Assembly (NCBI RefSeq): GCF_016921195.1
Contig: NZ_JAFGYF010000001.1
Location: 310,001 to 374,000 of the forward strand
Reading direction: 5' to 3'
DNA: 64,000 bases
From: Cellulosimicrobium cellulans
GTDB taxonomy: Bacteria; Actinomycetota; Actinomycetes; Actinomycetales; Cellulomonadaceae
How positions within the stretch are numbered: position 1 is the stretch's first letter; the number at the start of each line of letters is the position of its first letter. The notes under the pieces are model-generated. The model was not told where the DNA came from, searched no databases, and worked only from the letters and a program-made list of their open reading frames with translations. Positions 41,895 to 50,767 of the stretch are shown here, one piece after another. The position numbers were made by a program, and so were the translations under genes.

Positions 41895-43814
41895 ATGAGC
41901 CACGGACCGAGCGACCCCACCGACCACACGATCGAGGCCAACCGTCGCGTGCTGGCCGACCTGCCCTTCGACGACACGCAGGACTTCGAGGACGCCCGGC
42001 GGGGCTTCGTCGCGACGTTCCCCGACCTGCGGGTCCAGGCGGAGGGCTCCCCTCTCCCGGCCTGGGACCTGACGCAGTACGCGTTCCTCGACGCCGAGGA
42101 GGCGCCGCCGTCGGTCAACCCGAGCCTGTGGCGCATCGCCCGGCTCAACCTGATCAACGGGTTGTTCGAGGTGACCGACGGCGTCTACCAGGTCCGCGGC
42201 TTCGACCTGTCGAACATGACGATCGTCGAGGGGGAGACGGGGATCGTCGTGATCGACCCGCTCATCTCGCCGATCATGGCGGCCAAGGGACTTGAGCTGT
42301 ACCGCCGCGAGCGCGGGGACCGTCCCGTCGTCGCCGTCGTCTACACGCACAGCCACATCGACCACTACGGGGGCGTCAAGGGCGTGACCACGGCCGAGGA
42401 CGCCGCCGCGGGCCGCGTGCAGGTCATCGCCCCGGTCGGCTTCCTCGAGGAGGCGGCGAGCGAGAACGTCTATGCGGGCAACGCCATGGCGCGACGCGCG
42501 TTCTTCCAGTACGGCGCGCTGCTCGCGCGCGGTCCGCGTGGCGGCATCGACGCCGGCCTCGGGAAGTCGACGTCGCTCGGGCAGTCGACGCTCATCCCGC
42601 CCACCGACCTCGTCGAGCGGACCGGTGAGACCCGCACCGTCGACGGGATCGACATGGAGTTCTACATGGCGCCGAACACCGAGGCGCCGGCCGAGTTCCT
42701 CGTCTGGTTCCCGCAGCACAGGCTCCTCGACGCCGCGGAGGACGTCACCCACACGCTGCACAACCTGTACACGCTCCGCGGTGCCCAGGTCCGTGACGCG
42801 CGCACGTGGTGGAAGGTGCTCAACGACGTCATCGAGCGCTACGGCGTGGACGTCGAGGTGATCATCGCGCAGCACCACTGGCCGGTGTGGGGGAACGACC
42901 GCGTCGTCGCGCTGATCGAGGACCAGCGCGACATGCTCAAGTACCTGCACGACCAGGCGCTGCACCTGGCCAACGCCGGGCTCACGATCACCGAGGTCGC
43001 CGAGACCCTCCGGCTGCCGGACGCTATCGGCAAGAAGTGGCACAACCGCGGGTACTACGGCTCGGTGAACCACGACGCGAAGGCCGTCGTGCAGCGGTAC
43101 CTCGGCTGGTACGACTCCAACCCCTCCCACCTGTGGGAACTGCCGCCCGAGGACGCGGCCCGGCGGTACGTCGAGTTCATGGGAGGCGCGGACGCGGTGC
43201 TGGAGAAGGCCCGCGCGGCGTTCGACGCCGGCGACTACCGGTGGGTGGCGCAGGTCGTCGACCACGTCGTCTTCGCCGACCCGGACAACGCCGAGGCACG
43301 CGAGCTGGCCGCCCGGGCGCTCGACCAGCTCGGGTACCAGTCGGAGAACCCGACGTGGCGCAACTCGTTCCTCTACGCCGCCCACGAGCTGCGCAACGGC
43401 GTGCCGGACCTTCACCTGGGCGCGGTCGCGAGCCCCGACGTCGTCGCTGCCATGAGCGCGGAGATGCTGCTCGACTACCTCGGGATCCGGCTCGACGGCC
43501 CACGGGCGGCCGCCGGCGGCCCGGTGACCCTGCGCTGGGAGCTGCCCGCGGCGGGCGACGCTCCCGCGGAGGACTTCCTGCTGGAGCTGCGGCGGGGCGT
43601 GCTCGTCTACACCCGCGGCCGGACCGCTCCCGCCGTCGACGCGACGGTCCGGGCGACGAAGGAGGCCTTCGCCGCGATCGTCACCGGCGGCACGACCCTG
43701 GACGACGCGCTGTCCTCGGGCGACCTCACCGTCGAGGGCGACGAGGCGGCCGTGCGCACCCTGTTCGACCTTCTCGTCGTCTTCCCCGAGATGTTCCCCG
43801 TCGTCACCCCGTAG
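41895..43814 (+). CDS. Linear alkylsulfatase (SdsA1/BDS1-type metallo-beta-lactamase fold)
   Basis: This 639-residue zinc hydrolase removes sulfate from alkyl sulfates such as dodecyl sulfate. The metal motif is THSHIDHYGG (H152, H154, D156, H157). Further ligands are visible in EFLVWFPQHRLLDAAEDVTH and VIIAQHHWPVWG. A dimerisation domain (about 390-510) and an SCP2-like C-terminal domain (about 515-639) follow. There is no signal peptide, so it acts in the cytoplasm. The ATG has GAGGAAG upstream. Release of sulfate suits a locus that also has a SulP carrier. Confidence 0.9.
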   Translation: MSHGPSDPTDHTIEANRRVLADLPFDDTQDFEDARRGFVATFPDLRVQAEGSPLPAWDLTQYAFLDAEEAPPSVNPSLWRIARLNLINGLFEVTDGVYQVRGFDLSNMTIVEGETGIVVIDPLISPIMAAKGLELYRRERGDRPVVAVVYTHSHIDHYGGVKGVTTAEDAAAGRVQVIAPVGFLEEAASENVYAGNAMARRAFFQYGALLARGPRGGIDAGLGKSTSLGQSTLIPPTDLVERTGETRTVDGIDMEFYMAPNTEAPAEFLVWFPQHRLLDAAEDVTHTLHNLYTLRGAQVRDARTWWKVLNDVIERYGVDVEVIIAQHHWPVWGNDRVVALIEDQRDMLKYLHDQALHLANAGLTITEVAETLRLPDAIGKKWHNRGYYGSVNHDAKAVVQRYLGWYDSNPSHLWELPPEDAARRYVEFMGGADAVLEKARAAFDAGDYRWVAQVVDHVVFADPDNAEARELAARALDQLGYQSENPTWRNSFLYAAHELRNGVPDLHLGAVASPDVVAAMSAEMLLDYLGIRLDGPRAAAGGPVTLRWELPAAGDAPAEDFLLELRRGVLVYTRGRTAPAVDATVRATKEAFAAIVTGGTTLDDALSSGDLTVEGDEAAVRTLFDLLVVFPEMFPVVTP

Positions 43815-43841
43815 CGGGGGCGCGGAGAGGACGCCGCCGGC

Positions 43842-45131
43842 TCAGTCGATGCCCTCGGCGCGCCGCTCGTCGACCGTGCGCTCGGCCTCGAGGTTCGCCT
43901 CGCGGTTGCGGCGTCGGCGGCGGGCGGTGCGCCCGTCGCCGTCCTTGGTCCTCCCGTCGCTCTTGCCGTCGCCCTTGCCCCGGCCCGGGCCGTGGCCCTC
44001 GGCCTCCGGGTCGTGCAGCATGTGCGACTCGATGAGCTCGTGCCGCTGGAGGTAGGTGTTCGCGACCGCCTGGAACGTCGCCGCGATCGGCAGCGCGAGG
44101 AACGCCCCCAGCGCCCCGAAGACGGCGCCGAACGCGAGGACGACGACGAAGCTCACCGCCGGGTTCATCTCCAGCGCGCGGGCGGAGACCTTGGGCGAGA
44201 AGTAGAGGTTCTCGAGCTGCTGGTACCCGATGATGAACGCGAGCACGCCGAGCGCCTGCGGCAGGCCCTGGGACGTGAGGGCGACCGCGACGGGGAGCGC
44301 GCCGCCGATGTACGTGCCGATCGTCGGGACGAACTGGGACACGACGCCGGTGAACACCGCGAGCGGGAGTGCGTAGGGCGTCTGGATGATCACCAGGAAC
44401 ACGAACGTGAAGACGCTCGACAGCGCCGCGAGGACGATGCGTGAGTTGATGAAGTCCGAGACCTTGACCTGCGTGATCTCCCACAGCCGCAGCACCTCCT
44501 GCTGACGGTTGGGCGAGAGCCAGCGGCACACGGCTGCGCGGAACTTGGGCCCCGCCGCGAGCAGGTAGTAGGTGACGAGCATGATCGTCAGCGACGCGAA
44601 GATCCCTCCGACGATCGTCGTCGTGACGACGAGCGCGCCGGACGCGACGTCGTCGCCGAAGTCGTTGATCACCTGCTTGAGGAGGTCGTCCGAGTCGGGG
44701 ACGACCACGTCGAAGCGTTCCGCGACGAGGTCCTGGATGCTTGCGTACAGGTCGGGGATGGACTGCACGAGCTGGATGAGCTGCTGGACGAAGAGGTTCC
44801 CGAAGAGCGCGAGGACCACGAGGATCGCGACGAGCGAGCCGAGGAGCGCCACGGCCGCCGCCGCGCCGCGGCGCCAGCCGTGCCGCACGAGCCACACGAC
44901 GATCGGCTCGAGGGCGAGCGCGACGAAGAACGCGATGAGGATGTTCACGCCGAGCGCCTTGAGCTGACCGAGGGCGTACCACGCGAAGATCCCGACGAAG
45001 ACCGCGGCGACCGCCATCGCGAGCGCGCGCGGGACCCAGCGCGGCGGGCGCCGCGAGTCGTGCTGGACGGGGCGCGTGCCGGCGTCCGGCACGTCCGCCC
45101 ACGGGTCCTCGGCGCGGGTCGGCGTCGTCAT
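43842..45131 (-). CDS. AI-2E-type transporter family permease (PF01594)
   Basis: This 429-residue protein has about eight membrane segments and the PF01594 features. Those visible are ALGVNILIAFFVALALEPIVVWL, QFVPTIGTYIGGALPVAVAL and ENLYFSPKVSARALEMNPAV. The C-terminal 60 residues are highly charged, with a Lys/Arg/Asp-rich low-complexity stretch (GRGKGDGKSDGRTKDGDGRT). Members export autoinducer-2 or act as sodium-proton antiporters; the substrate here is unknown. Another ATG six bases upstream (45137) is possible. It is convergent with the alkylsulfatase gene. Confidence 0.88.
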   Translation of the reverse strand: MTTPTRAEDPWADVPDAGTRPVQHDSRRPPRWVPRALAMAVAAVFVGIFAWYALGQLKALGVNILIAFFVALALEPIVVWLVRHGWRRGAAAAVALLGSLVAILVVLALFGNLFVQQLIQLVQSIPDLYASIQDLVAERFDVVVPDSDDLLKQVINDFGDDVASGALVVTTTIVGGIFASLTIMLVTYYLLAAGPKFRAAVCRWLSPNRQQEVLRLWEITQVKVSDFINSRIVLAALSSVFTFVFLVIIQTPYALPLAVFTGVVSQFVPTIGTYIGGALPVAVALTSQGLPQALGVLAFIIGYQQLENLYFSPKVSARALEMNPAVSFVVVLAFGAVFGALGAFLALPIAATFQAVANTYLQRHELIESHMLHDPEAEGHGPGRGKGDGKSDGRTKDGDGRTARRRRRNREANLEAERTVDERRAEGID

Positions 45132-45280
45132 GGCCATGAACCTAGCGGCGCGGAAGGGCGCGTCCCGGCGGACGCGCCGCACCTTCCGGATGCCGAACCC
45201 GCTGACCGGTGCCACGATCGACCCGCACGGTCGTCCGCTCGTCTCGCCCCGGCCTCGGCCGGCACCTCAGGAGGACTCGC

Positions 45281-45688
45281 ATGGCACGCTCGTCGCAGGT
45301 CTCGGCATGGGTCGGATGGGTCTGGTTCGCGGGGATCGTCCTCGTGACCATCGGCTTCTTCAACGCGATCAGCGGGCTGGTCGCCGTCTTCTCCCCGGAC
45401 AGCCTCGTCGGCGTCACCGACGCGGGCATCGTCGTGCTCGACGTCTCGACGTGGGGCTGGATCCACCTCGTCATCGGCGTGCTGCTGATCCTCACCGGCT
45501 TCGCCCTGCTCTCCGGCAAGGGCTGGGCGCGCATGGTCGCCATCGTCCTCGTCGTCCTCAACGCGATCGCCCAGTTCACGACGCTCCAGGTGACGCCGTG
45601 GTGGTCGCTCATCACCATCGTGCTCGACGTGTTCGTCCTGTGGGCGCTCGTGGTCCACGGCGACGAGGCCGAGCGCGCCGCGCGCTGA
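45281..45688 (+). CDS. Four-helix membrane protein (DUF7144-like)
   Basis: This 135-residue protein has four hydrophobic helices, with the conserved start SAWVGWVWFAGIVLVTIGFF and a WGWIHLVIGVLLILTGFALL segment. It ends with an acidic/basic cytoplasmic tail. This pattern fits an actinobacterial four-helix family now listed as DUF7144. It is 43 bases before the second DUF1269 gene on the same strand. Confidence 0.8.
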   Translation: MARSSQVSAWVGWVWFAGIVLVTIGFFNAISGLVAVFSPDSLVGVTDAGIVVLDVSTWGWIHLVIGVLLILTGFALLSGKGWARMVAIVLVVLNAIAQFTTLQVTPWWSLITIVLDVFVLWALVVHGDEAERAAR

Positions 45689-45731
45689 CCCGCCGCACCC
45701 AGCACGCTCGGCCGACGAGGAGGAAAGAGCG

Positions 45732-46214
45732 ATGGCCACGTTCACCGTCTGGAAGTTCGAGTCTCCCGAGGGCGCGGACACCGGGTCCCGGATCCTGCAC
45801 GACTCCGCCTCGGAGCACGCGATCCGCATCATCGACACCGCCGTCGTGTCGTGGCCCGAGGGCGCGCCCAAGCCGACGACGCGTCACGGTCACCAGGACG
45901 AGTGGCGCGGCACGGGCTGGGGCGCGTTCTGGGGACTGCTCCTCGGGTCGCTCTTCTTCGCCCCCGTCCTGGGCGCGGCGGCCGGCGCCGCGATCGGCGC
46001 CTCGACGAAGGCGATGGCCGCCGTCGGGATCGACAAGGACCAGCTCGAGCGCATCCGCGAGGGCGTCACGCCGGGGACGTCCGCGCTGTTCGTCGTCACC
46101 GAGGACGGCGACCTCGACCGCGTGGGCGAGCGGTTCCACGGCGTCCACGGGAAGCTCGTCGCCACGAACCTGACGGACGCCGAGCGGAGCATCCTCCTCG
46201 AGACGTTCGACTGA
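45732..46214 (+). CDS. DUF1269-family protein, copy 2
   Basis: This 160-residue paralogue of the protein at 40504-41001 shares the MATxTVWKFxxPEGA start, a TxWGAFWGLLLGSLFF hydrophobic block and VTPGTSALFVV. The middle sequence has diverged, so the duplication is not recent. The ATG has AGGAGGAAAG upstream. It ends near a terminator-like dyad facing the sigma-factor gene. Confidence 0.85.
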   Translation: MATFTVWKFESPEGADTGSRILHDSASEHAIRIIDTAVVSWPEGAPKPTTRHGHQDEWRGTGWGAFWGLLLGSLFFAPVLGAAAGAAIGASTKAMAAVGIDKDQLERIREGVTPGTSALFVVTEDGDLDRVGERFHGVHGKLVATNLTDAERSILLETFD

Positions 46215-46255
46215 CGGGGGAGAGGCCGCCGGACCCTCTACCCGCGTGCCGTCAG
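46211..46255. terminator. Terminator-like dyad between convergent genes
   Basis: CTGACGG (46211-46217) and CCGTCAG (46249-46255) pair as an outer stem, and AGAGG with CCTCT as an inner one. The dyad overlaps the stop codons of both convergent genes. Confidence 0.4.
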
Positions 46256-47322
46256 TCGTCGAGCCGCTCGGGGAGGCCGAAGAGCGGAAACCACGACGCC
46301 GTGTCGAGGAACGCGTTGATCGCCGTCACCTTCCCGTCCTCGGTCTCGATCACCTGGAGCGCCCACGGCTCGTGCCCGCCGTCCGCCGCGCGGCGGTACT
46401 GGCCGAACCCGAACGTGCCGTTCACCGCCACCGGGACCATGCGGGAGCCCTCGCACTCGTGGCCCGGGCCCGTCATCCAGGTGACGATGTCCGCCGTCCC
46501 CCGCATCCACAGCGGGTACGGCGGCATGGACAGCGTCGCGTCCTCATGGAGGATCGCGACGAGCGCGTCCATGTCGTAGCGCTCGAACGCGTCGAGGTAG
46601 CGCTCGAGCAGCAGCCTCTCCTCGTCGCCGAGACCGGCGTTCGAGGCGACGGGCGAGGGCGCGGTCTCGCCGTCCTCGCCGAGACCGGAGCTGTCCCAGT
46701 GCGCCCGTGCCGCCATCGTCGCGCGCGCTCGCTGGAGGGCGCTGTTCACCGACGCCACGGACGTGTCGAGGAGCTCCGCGACCTCGCTCGCCTGCCAGCG
46801 CAGCACCTCGCGCAGCAGGAGGACGGCGCGCTGCTTGGGCGGCAGGAACTGCAGCGCGGCGACGAACGCGAGCCGGATCGTCTCGCGGCCCACGGCGACC
46901 TGCGCCGGGTCACCGTCGTGCGGCAGCACGCGGTCGTCCGGGACCGGCTCGACCCACGTCTCCTCCGGGAGCACCTGGCCCAGGTTCTCGGCCTCCGGCG
47001 CCTGCGGGCCGCCGAGCCCCATCGGTCGCTCACGCCGCTTGCGTGCGCCCAGCGCGTCGAAGCACACGTTCGTCGCGATGCGGTACAGCCAGGAGCGCAG
47101 CGACGAGCGCCCCTCGAACCGGTCGTAGGAGCGCCACGCGCGCAGGAACGTCTCCTGCACCGCGTCGTCCGCCTCGAACGAGGACCCCAGCATGCGGTAG
47201 CAGTAGCCGGTGATCTCGCGGCGGTGGCCGTCGAGGACCGCGTCGAGGTCGGCGCGCGCGGGCAACGGGGCGGGGTCGGTCGCGGTGGCTTCCGGGCTCG
47301 TCGGGGTGGCGAGGTCGGTCAT
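46252..47322 (-). CDS. ECF sigma factor with SnoaL-like C-terminal domain (TIGR02960/SigX5 type)
   Basis: This 356-residue factor has sigma region 2 (YCYRMLGSSFEADDAVQETF, then WRSYDRFEGRSSLRSWLYRI), a linker of about 50 residues, and region 4 (LPPKQRAVLLLREVLRWQAS, then TSVASVNSALQRARATM). A C-terminal SnoaL-like domain (about 235-350; ERYLDAFERYDMDALVAIL, then YPLWMRGTADIVTWMTGPG) takes the place of a separate anti-sigma factor and may bind a small molecule. This is the sigma-70 group known as TIGR02960 or ECF41-like. The regulon is unknown. Confidence 0.88.
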   Translation of the reverse strand: MTDLATPTSPEATATDPAPLPARADLDAVLDGHRREITGYCYRMLGSSFEADDAVQETFLRAWRSYDRFEGRSSLRSWLYRIATNVCFDALGARKRRERPMGLGGPQAPEAENLGQVLPEETWVEPVPDDRVLPHDGDPAQVAVGRETIRLAFVAALQFLPPKQRAVLLLREVLRWQASEVAELLDTSVASVNSALQRARATMAARAHWDSSGLGEDGETAPSPVASNAGLGDEERLLLERYLDAFERYDMDALVAILHEDATLSMPPYPLWMRGTADIVTWMTGPGHECEGSRMVPVAVNGTFGFGQYRRAADGGHEPWALQVIETEDGKVTAINAFLDTASWFPLFGLPERLDD

Positions 47323-47462
47323 GGCGCTGCCTCTCAGGACTCGATGGTCTCGACGTTCTCGAGGGGTCACGAAGGTCTCGTGGGGATCACGAGGTCGCAC
47401 GGGCCGGGGGAGTGGCCCACCTCACACACGCTACCTCTGCCCTCCGACACGGCACAGGGGTG

Positions 47463-49610
47463 TCAGTGGTCGAGGTCGAGCTCGAACCACACGGTCTTTC
47501 CCGGCACGCCGTCGAGGACGTCGACGCCCCAGCGCGACGCGCAACGTTCGAGGAACTGCACGCCCCGGCCCCCTGTCTCGTCCGGCCGCGGGGTACGCAG
47601 CCGCGGCAGCGCCGCCGATCCGTCGTGCACCGCGACGCGCAGGACGCGGTGGGCGATCTCCAGCTCGGCCTCGACCGGCTCCGCGCCGTGCTGCACGGCG
47701 TTGGTCAGCACCTCGCTCGTGAGGAGCATCGCGATGCGGCGGACCGCCGGGGAGACGTCGCAGCTCTCGAGGACGTCGTCCACCCAGCGGCGGGCAGGGC
47801 CGATCGCCGACGACGCGTGCTCGACCGGCCGCGTCAGGACCGTCGGCCGCCCCGGGCCGGGCAGCCGTCTGACCGTGTGCCGCACGCGCAGCGCGAGGAC
47901 GGCGACGTCGTCGCGCTGGTCGGACATGAGCCGGCGCACGAGCGCGTCGGGCAGCGAGGACGTCGCGGTGGCCGTGTGCTCCGCGAGGGCCCCGCGCAGT
48001 CCGTCGAGCCGCTCGGCGTAGGTGGTGCCGCGCCGCTCGACCAGGCCGTCGGTGTAGAGGAGGAGCGTGTCGCCGTGCGCGAGGTGGGCGCGGTGGTCGT
48101 GCCGCGTGGTCCCCGGCAGGACACCCAGCATGAGGTCCGCGGGCGCGTCGAGGGTCTCGACGCTGCCGTCTGCGCGCAGCACGAGCGGGGCCGGGTGCCC
48201 GGCGTTGGACCACGTGACGTCGAACCCGTGCGGGGTGCGGTCGAGCCGCACGACGACGGCCGTCCCGCTCGAGTGCAGCGCGAGACCGCGGTTGGCCCGG
48301 TCCAGGAGCCGGAGCAGGACGGCGGGGGGTTCGTCCTGGCACCACGCGAACGTGCGCAGCATGGAGCGGAGCTGGCCCATCTGCGCGGCGGCGCGCATGT
48401 CGTGGCCCGTGACGTCGCCGATCATGAGGACGCACGCGTCGTCGTCGAGGACGACCGCGTCGTACCAGTCGCCGCCGACCTGGTCGGTCCGGGTCGCCGA
48501 CGCGTAGGTCGCGGCGAGCTCTGCGCTGCGCACGGACGGGAGCTCCGTGAGCATCGCCGCCTGGAGCGTCGTCGCGACGCGGTGCCGTTCCTCCAGGAGC
48601 CGGACGCGGTCGAGCGCGTGCGCGACGTACGACGCGATCGCGGTCTTCGTCTGGACCGCGTCGTCGTCGAACTCGCGCGTCGTCTCCCAGGCGAGGGAGA
48701 CCACGCCGAGCAGCCGCTCGCCCGCGAGCACGGGCAGGAACGCGCGGGCCTCGACGTCGTCGGACGCGATGAGGGCCGCGGCCTCCGGCAGCCGCGCGGC
48801 GTACTGGGCGTGGTCGCGGAAGAACAGGGGCTCGCGCGTGCGGGCGGCGATCGACGCGCCCCGCTCCGCGTCGACGCGCATCCGGCGGAACGACGCCGGG
48901 ACGCCCGGCTCCAGGTGGTCCAGCGTCGTGTACTCGAGCCGGGTGCCGCTCGAGTCGAGCACGGCGAGGCCCGCGTAGCGCGCACCGATCCCCGTGCCGA
49001 CCGCCGAGAGCCGCTCGGCGACGTCGCGCACGGAGGTCGCGGCGGCGAACGACTCGGAGAGCTCCAGCAGGAGCCGGGAGCGCCGGTTGGCCGCGAGGGC
49101 GACGCGCTGCATGCGCTTCGCCCGCGCCCGGGCGAGCCGGAGCCGCAGCTCCGACGTGCACGCGGACGCGAGGTCGGCGAGGGTCGCGAGGTCCTCGTCG
49201 GACCAGGGGCGCGGCCGCCCGTCGAACGCGCACAGCGACCCGACGGCGTTGCCGTGCGGGTCGAAGATCGGGAACCCGGCGTAGGACACGACGCCGATGT
49301 CGTCCACGGCGCGCAGCCTCGCGAGGTGCGGGACGACCCGCGCGTCCTCGACCACGAGGGGGCGTGCGTCGGTCGTGACGAACTGGCAGAACGTGTGGCT
49401 CAGGGGAGTGCGGCGCTCGGACTGGTACGGCTCGGGCAGGCCGAGCGCGCCGGGCAGCACCGCCTCGTCGTCGAGGACCAGCGTGACCAGCGCCGACGGT
49501 ACCCCGAGCTGCCGCCGTACGAGGCGCGCGAACCGGTCGAACGACTCGTCCGCCACCGGCTCGGCGAGCCCCGCCTGCGCGAGCTCGTGGATCGCCTGGG
49601 CGTCGGTCAT
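47463..49610 (-). CDS. GAF-GAF-SpoIIE phosphatase with C-terminal HATPase (RsbU/RsbW fusion)
   Basis: This 715-residue signalling protein has two GAF-type domains (about 25-160 and 185-330). A PP2C/SpoIIE serine phosphatase domain follows (about 360-560; VGGDWYDAVVLDDDACVLMI GDV region with metal Asp residues, then RRLMSDQRDDVAVLALR). An anti-sigma-type HATPase (about 590-710; LLTSEVLTNAVQHGAE, then GRGVQFLERCA) ends it. Phosphatase and kinase activities in one chain allow partner switching with an anti-sigma-factor antagonist. No STAS antagonist gene is adjacent. The GAF domains probably take the input signal. Confidence 0.9.
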   Translation of the reverse strand: MTDAQAIHELAQAGLAEPVADESFDRFARLVRRQLGVPSALVTLVLDDEAVLPGALGLPEPYQSERRTPLSHTFCQFVTTDARPLVVEDARVVPHLARLRAVDDIGVVSYAGFPIFDPHGNAVGSLCAFDGRPRPWSDEDLATLADLASACTSELRLRLARARAKRMQRVALAANRRSRLLLELSESFAAATSVRDVAERLSAVGTGIGARYAGLAVLDSSGTRLEYTTLDHLEPGVPASFRRMRVDAERGASIAARTREPLFFRDHAQYAARLPEAAALIASDDVEARAFLPVLAGERLLGVVSLAWETTREFDDDAVQTKTAIASYVAHALDRVRLLEERHRVATTLQAAMLTELPSVRSAELAATYASATRTDQVGGDWYDAVVLDDDACVLMIGDVTGHDMRAAAQMGQLRSMLRTFAWCQDEPPAVLLRLLDRANRGLALHSSGTAVVVRLDRTPHGFDVTWSNAGHPAPLVLRADGSVETLDAPADLMLGVLPGTTRHDHRAHLAHGDTLLLYTDGLVERRGTTYAERLDGLRGALAEHTATATSSLPDALVRRLMSDQRDDVAVLALRVRHTVRRLPGPGRPTVLTRPVEHASSAIGPARRWVDDVLESCDVSPAVRRIAMLLTSEVLTNAVQHGAEPVEAELEIAHRVLRVAVHDGSAALPRLRTPRPDETGGRGVQFLERCASRWGVDVLDGVPGKTVWFELDLDH

Positions 49611-49704
49611 GGTTCAGTATCACCAGGACGAGGCCGGTCAAACAGTGCAAGCCGCGCTAGCCGGGCGCGCGGACGGGGTGAAATCGGCGCGGAGGGAACG
49701 TCGG

Positions 49705-50034
49705 GTGAGCCCCGCGAACGGAAGCCCGGCGCCCACCCCGCCCGAGGACGACTTCCTCGCCCGGCTGCGACGCACGGCTGACGACGCCGTCCCGTCCTCG
49801 ACGCTCGACCTCGACGTGCTCCTCCGGTCGAGCCGCCGCGGCGTACAGCGGCGCCGGTCGCTCGCGGGGGGCGTTGCGGTGGGGCTCGTCGGCACGGGCG
49901 TCGTGACGGCGGGCGGCCCGCCGCTGGCGGGACTATCGCGCCACAGCTCACGGCTCGGAGCGAGAATCCCTCAGGTGCCGCCACGGGACCTGAGATCGGT
50001 GAGCGCGTGCTCGGCGCCGTGCGCGTCGAGATAG
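49705..50034 (+). CDS. Short putative membrane protein, probably truncated
   Basis: A 109-residue frame with GGAGGG eight bases before a GTG. The start is hydrophilic (TPPEDDFLARLRRTADDAVP), then an Arg-rich RRSLAGGVAVGLVGTGVVTA gives one membrane helix. From about residue 75 the sequence becomes low-quality GC-rich text and runs 64 bases into the convergent phosphoglycerate mutase gene. The start resembles the cytoplasmic and membrane part of a larger anchored protein whose outer domain is lost. Confidence 0.45.
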   Translation: MSPANGSPAPTPPEDDFLARLRRTADDAVPSSTLDLDVLLRSSRRGVQRRRSLAGGVAVGLVGTGVVTAGGPPLAGLSRHSSRLGARIPQVPPRDLRSVSACSAPCASR

Positions 50035-50762
50035 GTGCCGCCGCGGACCTCGGGGACGAGGGCGCCGTCGGGCCCGGCCGTGAAGCGGTGGACGAGCGGG
50101 TGGCCGGTGGGCACGTCGAGGTCCTGGACCTCCTCGGGCGTGAGGCCGTCCACGAGCACGGACAGGGCGCGCAGCGAGTTGCCGTGCCCGACGACGAGGA
50201 CCGCCGCGCCGCGCGCGAGCGTCGCGAGGGTCGCGGTCCAGAAGGGGCGCAGCCGCTCGACGACGTCCGCGAGCGACTCCGCGTCGGGGCGCAGGGCCGC
50301 GCGCGCGGCGTCGGGCAGGCGCAGCAGCGTGTCGTCGACGAGCCGGCGCGCGGGGTCGTCCACCGCGAGCGGCGGCGGCCGGTGGAGGTAGGAGCGGCGG
50401 TAGCGCCAGTAGGCGGCCTCGCCGTAGTCGCGCCGGACGACGTCGCGCGGCTTGTCCGTGAACGCGCCGTAGTGGCGCTCGACGAGGCGCCACTCGACGG
50501 CGAGCGGCGGCGGGCCGGGCAGCGCGTGGGCGACGATCGCGGCCGTCGCCGACGCGCGCACGAGCGGGGACGTCACGACGCGGCGCGGCGCGAGGGCGGG
50601 CTCGCGCGCGACGGCGTCCGCGAGCAGCCGTGCCGCGCGCCCTGCCTCGGCGACCCCGACGTCCGAGAGCGGGACGTCGAGCAGGCCCGTGAACCGGTCG
50701 CCCGCGTTGAACGTGCTCTGCCCGTGCCGCACGAGCACGAGCGTGCCGGGCGAGGAACCCAC
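49971..50762 (-). CDS. 2,3-bisphosphoglycerate-dependent phosphoglycerate mutase-like enzyme
   Basis: This 263-residue histidine phosphatase superfamily protein has the catalytic LVLVRHGQSTFNAGDRFTGL, with the phosphohistidine in RHG. RLVERHYGAFTDKPRDVV is the dPGM-specific lid segment, and VVGHGNSLRALSVLVDGLT the second histidine. It probably interconverts 3- and 2-phosphoglycerate in glycolysis. The GTG at 50762 is five bases after the LuxR stop, with GAGGT upstream, so translation could be coupled. It is somewhat longer than E. coli GpmA. Confidence 0.82.
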   Translation of the reverse strand: MGSSPGTLVLVRHGQSTFNAGDRFTGLLDVPLSDVGVAEAGRAARLLADAVAREPALAPRRVVTSPLVRASATAAIVAHALPGPPPLAVEWRLVERHYGAFTDKPRDVVRRDYGEAAYWRYRRSYLHRPPPLAVDDPARRLVDDTLLRLPDAARAALRPDAESLADVVERLRPFWTATLATLARGAAVLVVGHGNSLRALSVLVDGLTPEEVQDLDVPTGHPLVHRFTAGPDGALVPEVRGGTYLDAHGAEHALTDLRSRGGT

Positions 50763-50767
50763 GCGCG

